Source: Bacillus pumilus
GTDB lineage: Bacteria > Bacillota > Bacilli > Bacillales > Bacillaceae
Direction of reading: 5' to 3'
DNA length: 64,000 nucleotides
NCBI GenBank assembly: GCA_001938995.1
Contig: MKZN01000003.1
Location: 186,001-250,000, forward strand
Shown here: positions 60,479 through 64,000 of the stretch, piece by piece
How the letters are laid out: every line of letters starts with the position of its first letter
Position numbering within the stretch: position 1 is the stretch's first letter
Program-made: the position numbers and the translations under genes
The notes under the pieces: model-generated
Database searches by the model: none
What the model saw: only the letters and a program-made list of their open reading frames with translations
Told to the model about the DNA's origin: nothing

Positions 60479-61315
60479 ATGGAATTATATATTGATTTTA
60501 ACAATGGATTGGGTGAGCAAAGTCTAAATGACTTGCTTCCTCATTTTCATCCGTTGAGTCTGACACCTGCCTCACCAAATATCGAATTTGAGACGGTGTC
60601 ATTACCACGAATTAACGGTATTGTATTGCCGCAACATCCGCGGGATGTGAAGTACAAAGAAAGACAGATTCAGCTTGAAATATATATGAACTCAATCATT
60701 GCTGAAAATTTCTACAGCTATAGAAGCGAGCTTTATGCTTTATTAGTAAAACCATACCCATACTATATTACTTGCGATTTATTCCCAAACAGGCGCTTTT
60801 TAGTGACTTGTGATGGGAATTTTTCAGTTCCAAAGGAAAAAGAAAAGAACCATGTTGTGTTTACCGTAGAATTTACGGATATTTTAGGGGCAGCAGAATC
60901 AAAAAGCACCTCACTAAACTCTCAAACATTTGAAGGGGAACGATGGAGTCCCGGAATGAATATAGAGATGCGTGATGACCTAGAGTATTCATTTAAGAAT
61001 AAGAAAACGTTCAGCATCTACAACATCGGAGATTTTAGAATCAACCCTTTGAGGCATGATTATCAAGTGACGTTGAAAGCTAAAGGGAAAGGTGTCACCA
61101 TCATCAATCATACGACAGGTGAACGTTTGAAAATTGAAGATGAAATATCTAAATCAAGGGAAGTTTCTTTTATTAAACAGTACACCGTCGCTAACAAGAA
61201 ACGGCTTAAGACATCTGGTAGACTTCCATCACTTGATATCGGCAGAAACGACTTTGAAATTCAAAACGCAAGTGACATTGAAATTGTGTTTGACACAAGA
61301 TTCTATTATGCATAA
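60479..61315 (+). CDS. Distal tail protein (Dit)
   Basis: 278 residues of the siphovirus tail-component family: FETVSLPRINGIVLPQHPRD, YKERQIQLEIYMNSIIAENF, YPYYITCDLFPNRRFLV, VVFTVEFTDILGAAES. Dit forms the hub between tail tube and baseplate. The ATG overlaps the tape measure stop, with GGGGTGAGGT upstream. Confidence 0.9.
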   Translation: MELYIDFNNGLGEQSLNDLLPHFHPLSLTPASPNIEFETVSLPRINGIVLPQHPRDVKYKERQIQLEIYMNSIIAENFYSYRSELYALLVKPYPYYITCDLFPNRRFLVTCDGNFSVPKEKEKNHVVFTVEFTDILGAAESKSTSLNSQTFEGERWSPGMNIEMRDDLEYSFKNKKTFSIYNIGDFRINPLRHDYQVTLKAKGKGVTIINHTTGERLKIEDEISKSREVSFIKQYTVANKKRLKTSGRLPSLDIGRNDFEIQNASDIEIVFDTRFYYA

Positions 61316-61326
61316 GGAGGGGTGAC

Positions 61327-63078
61327 ATGGCTGCGGTTGATTTTATTAAAAAACTAGCACCGGGAGCGCAGAAGGTTTACAAAAAATATAATGTGCTTGC
61401 GAGCCTTGTCATTGCTCAAGGCTGTTTAGAAAGTGGCTTTGGATCAAGCAGTCTATCCCAACAAGCCAACAACCTATTCGGAATCAAAGGAACTTATAAC
61501 GGCAAATACGTATTAATGTGGACCAGTGAACAGGACAAAAAGGGAAACGTCACTAAGATACAAGCGAAATTTAGAAAGTATCCATCGTATGCGGAGAGCC
61601 TTGAGGATTTGGGGAGCCTTTACACACGCCTCAGTCGTTATAAGGCAGTGGTAGGTGAAAAAGACTATCAAAAAGCTACTGCTGCTGTTGCAAAAGGTGG
61701 TTACGCCACCGACATCAACTATGCAACGAAATTAAACAGCATAATCTTCACTTACAAACTCACTCAATATGATAATGTGGATGATCTACCAGAAGAACCG
61801 AGTGAACCAGAAACACCAACTGGGCCTGAATATCCAAGTAAAGAGTATGACGGGAAGGATATGCCACTTAATCAAAGTTTGCCGTCTGATGTGGATTTTC
61901 CTCAACTGCATGTTTCGAGTAAAGATGGAAAAGAAGTTGTAGAAATTACGGGTGTGTCTGTTGATTTCACGGCCGATCCAACAGGTAAAAAATCATTTAG
62001 TTTCACATTGCCACGTACACAAGAAAATGCCGCAGAGTTTGAGTTGTTAGTAGTGGATAATATCTTATATCTTGATGAAAAGAAGTATAACCATCAAAAA
62101 TATTACATTACAAACGTGAGTCTTCATCAAGAGAATGGGATGCTTACAAAAACGGTTACTGCTGCACATATTTTCTCTGTCCTGTTGATTAATAACAGAA
62201 TTGAAAAGACAGTGTCAAAGAAACTGAGTATCAAAGAAGCGCTTGATATTGCTCTTAAAGGAACAGATTTCAAATATGTCATACATGCAAAAGATGGTGA
62301 AATCCCTTCTGCAGAACAAGAGAACTTTGGTGAAAAAAATTCAACAGAACTGATGGATGAAATCATCGAAGATTATGACATAGAGTTAGACGTGGATAAT
62401 TATAAAATTCATGTTTACAAGAAGATGGGGCAAAAAATAGACTTCGTTCTTGATAGCCGGTATAACATGCCCGGTATCACAATTACAACAGATTCGCAGA
62501 ATTGTACTACCCGTGCATGGGGATATGGTGCTCAAAAAGAACCAGAATCAGCCACTAAGTCAAACGATGACAACAAAACGGTAGATATTAAAAAAGAAGG
62601 AACAAAAGATGAAGAGAAAGAGTCTGATTATGTATTTGCTCCAGTTCTTTATATACATCCTGATGAAGATAAATTCCTCATCGAAGGTAAGCCGCGCTGG
62701 GCGGAGCCGATTAAAGACGAGAGGTACAAGAAAGTTGGTAGCATTATTTCTGCTTTAAAAAAACATGTGAATCCTTATCCTGAAATGACGGTAGAAGTTG
62801 AATTCCAAAAGATCTATGAACCGAAGCTACGAGAAATTGAGCAAGATTTTTGGTTAGGCGATACAATCCATGTCATTGCCGACACAGCGGATGGGATAAC
62901 TTTTGAGGATGATCTGAGAGTGGTATCAATTCAGCATAATCCACTCAATCCATATAGTAGCCCAACAATTACATTAGCTAACTTCCGCAAGGATATTCAA
63001 AAAATAACAGTCGATCAAGTGAAGCAAATGAAAAATTTACAACGGTATATAAATGACATGCTCAAGACGCTAAGGTAG
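61327..63078 (+). CDS. Tail-associated lysin (Tal): glucosaminidase fused to prophage-tail domain
   Basis: 583 residues. N-terminal GH73-type glucosaminidase (about 1-150: VLASLVIAQGCLESGFGSSS with catalytic Glu, LSQQANNLFGIKGTYNGKYV, KYPSYAESLEDLGSLYTRL, AKGGYATDINYATKLNSII). A Pro/Glu linker (PEEPSEPETPTGPEYPSKEY) leads to the prophage endopeptidase-tail domain (about 190-575: VSVDFTADPTGKKSFSFTLP, YYITNVSLHQENGMLTKTVT, VVSIQHNPLNPYSSPTITLA). It closes the tail tip and cuts peptidoglycan. AAGGAGGGGTGAC precedes the ATG. Confidence 0.9.
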   Translation: MAAVDFIKKLAPGAQKVYKKYNVLASLVIAQGCLESGFGSSSLSQQANNLFGIKGTYNGKYVLMWTSEQDKKGNVTKIQAKFRKYPSYAESLEDLGSLYTRLSRYKAVVGEKDYQKATAAVAKGGYATDINYATKLNSIIFTYKLTQYDNVDDLPEEPSEPETPTGPEYPSKEYDGKDMPLNQSLPSDVDFPQLHVSSKDGKEVVEITGVSVDFTADPTGKKSFSFTLPRTQENAAEFELLVVDNILYLDEKKYNHQKYYITNVSLHQENGMLTKTVTAAHIFSVLLINNRIEKTVSKKLSIKEALDIALKGTDFKYVIHAKDGEIPSAEQENFGEKNSTELMDEIIEDYDIELDVDNYKIHVYKKMGQKIDFVLDSRYNMPGITITTDSQNCTTRAWGYGAQKEPESATKSNDDNKTVDIKKEGTKDEEKESDYVFAPVLYIHPDEDKFLIEGKPRWAEPIKDERYKKVGSIISALKKHVNPYPEMTVEVEFQKIYEPKLREIEQDFWLGDTIHVIADTADGITFEDDLRVVSIQHNPLNPYSSPTITLANFRKDIQKITVDQVKQMKNLQRYINDMLKTLR

Positions 63079-63112
63079 GGTCTTTTTATTTTTGCCGAAA
63101 AGGAGTGAGATA

Positions 63113-64000
63113 ATGGTAAGGCTTAGAAAGGATTATGACACTAGACGAAACTCGAAATATGCAGAGCAGTTGCGCGAAGATATGCAGTCTATTGAAAATA
63201 ATTTAAATCAGAATGCAGACGATTTGAAACGACATAAAACAAGCGATATAGCTCATACGTCAAATCAAATCAAACACGGATTGTATTCAGTTGCGAATCG
63301 AATAGACAACATGTGGTCTAGGATTATCAATCTCGTATTGAATCATGATGGAAAAGATGTAAAGGAAGTCGTTGATATTCGAGTTGCTAGGGATGCAAGC
63401 ATTCATCCCACAGCAAAGGATCGTCTCGATTATGACTTTCAAATTCTTGAGCAAGAGATTGAAGATTCCACAGTTTCCCTAAATCTCAAAAAGTTCATAA
63501 AAAAATACGGAAGTTTCACAGCGGGCTTTAATGCAGCACTAAGTCTTGCGAAATTATATCCGGTGCATATTGTCGTGCCGCCCGGTAAATACAAACTGAT
63601 GGATACAGTACGTATCTATAAAAACACTCATTTGACATTACAAGCTGGCGCAGTTATAAGACGCGGATTTGTGGGATCAATGATTGTGAACGGTGACAAA
63701 GACGATCAAACAAAGGGATATGAGGGGCATGGAAACATACTGATTGATGGGCAGGGGATTCTTGATAGCGCAGGTGGAGAAATCAAAGAACAATGTTCAG
63801 CAATAGGGTTTGCACATGCCGAGCGAATTATCATTCGTGATATTACTGTCAAAGATGTGTGCGGCGGCCATGCATTTGATTGTGCAGGTAATAAACACGT
63901 ATTAATAGAGAATGTCTGGTTCAAAGGGTTCGCTGATTATAAGGGCGACAGATGGTTTTCAGCTGCGGTTCAGCTGGACTTAATGAGATCGGCGGGCAAC
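63113..64000 (+). CDS. Beta-helix tail spike/fibre protein, N-terminal part
   Basis: The frame is open to the window end (296 codons so far). An N-terminal coiled coil (about 10-50, YAEQLREDMQSIENNLNQNA) connects to the baseplate. After about residue 145 a right-handed parallel beta-helix of the pectate-lyase type starts (YPVHIVVPPGKYKLMDTVRI, NTHLTLQAGAVIRRG, ILIDGQGILDSAGGE, RIIIRDITVKDVCGGHAFDC). Such spikes bind or cleave wall teichoic acid or polysaccharide. AAAAGGAGTGAGATA precedes the ATG. Confidence 0.88.
   Translation, partial: MVRLRKDYDTRRNSKYAEQLREDMQSIENNLNQNADDLKRHKTSDIAHTSNQIKHGLYSVANRIDNMWSRIINLVLNHDGKDVKEVVDIRVARDASIHPTAKDRLDYDFQILEQEIEDSTVSLNLKKFIKKYGSFTAGFNAALSLAKLYPVHIVVPPGKYKLMDTVRIYKNTHLTLQAGAVIRRGFVGSMIVNGDKDDQTKGYEGHGNILIDGQGILDSAGGEIKEQCSAIGFAHAERIIIRDITVKDVCGGHAFDCAGNKHVLIENVWFKGFADYKGDRWFSAAVQLDLMRSAGN

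Larger units (their letters stand above)
34739..64000. mobile_element. Siphovirus-type prophage in gerE, left 29 kb
   Basis: From the break in gerE to the window end, genes follow temperate siphophage order: communication/immunity, early replication, accessory, late regulator, packaging, head, tail and tail spike. The right end (holin, endolysin, possibly the integrase, attR and the gerE 3' half) is not in the window. No integrase adjoins attL; the only recombinase seen is a short one at 42935. The head/tail set is HK97-like with cos-type terminase partners (HNH, P27 small subunit). Confidence 0.95.

Overview
The window reads as a Bacillus chromosome, most likely of the B. pumilus/safensis/altitudinis group. 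Gene order follows the B. subtilis ysdC-cstA-sspI-ysgA-pheST-rnhC-zapA-yshB-polX-mutS2-yshE-lcfA-fadR-fadB-etfBA-xsa-trxA-uvrC-lysC-yslB-sdhCAB-ysmA-gerE segment, and the proteins closely resemble their B. subtilis counterparts as I remember them. The species assignment is inference. Compared with B. subtilis, the arabinose block (abnA-ara-abfA) between ysdC and cstA and the glycolate genes between cstA and sspI are missing. A new block (biotin ligase, prpF, lysR, citM-type transporter) sits between ysmA and gerE.

Positions 1-34780 are chromosomal core: translation (pheST under a T-box), DNA metabolism (rnhC, polX, mutS2, uvrC), cell division (zapA), fatty-acid degradation (lcfA, fadR, fadB, etfBA, with a FadR operator before fadR), thioredoxin, lysine-riboswitch-controlled aspartokinase with an internal second start, and succinate dehydrogenase. 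The segment ends in the sporulation regulator gerE, which has its sigma-K-like promoter but is cut after codon 50.

From about 34739 to the end of the window lies the left part of a siphovirus-type prophage integrated in gerE; its right end, attR and the 3' part of gerE are outside. The attL-proximal genes are an arbitrium-type module: an AimR-like TPR receptor, a 44-residue AimP-like prepropeptide ending DVRPGM, a terminator, and a perfect 14-bp inverted repeat. A small ORF follows whose 3' end overlaps, in antisense, the 3' end of a CI-like repressor gene. A divergent cro-like gene with a clear promoter and operator follows, then replication genes (replisome organizer, DnaC-like loader), many small early genes, a methyltransferase remnant, and membrane or DUF2971 accessory genes. 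ArpU and a short tyrosine recombinase precede the late operon: HNH endonuclease, terminase, portal, ClpP-like protease, HK97-type capsid, a collagen-like protein, connectors, major tail protein, frameshifted tail chaperone pair, tape measure with lytic transglycosylase, Dit, Tal fused to a glucosaminidase domain, and a beta-helix tail spike cut by the window end.

The most interesting points are the gerE interruption (excision would be needed to rebuild GerE, as with skin/sigK and SPbeta/spsM) and the apparently unusual arbitrium system: new peptide sequence, palindrome with the 6-25-6 spacing recalled for AimR operators, and possible antisense control of the repressor.
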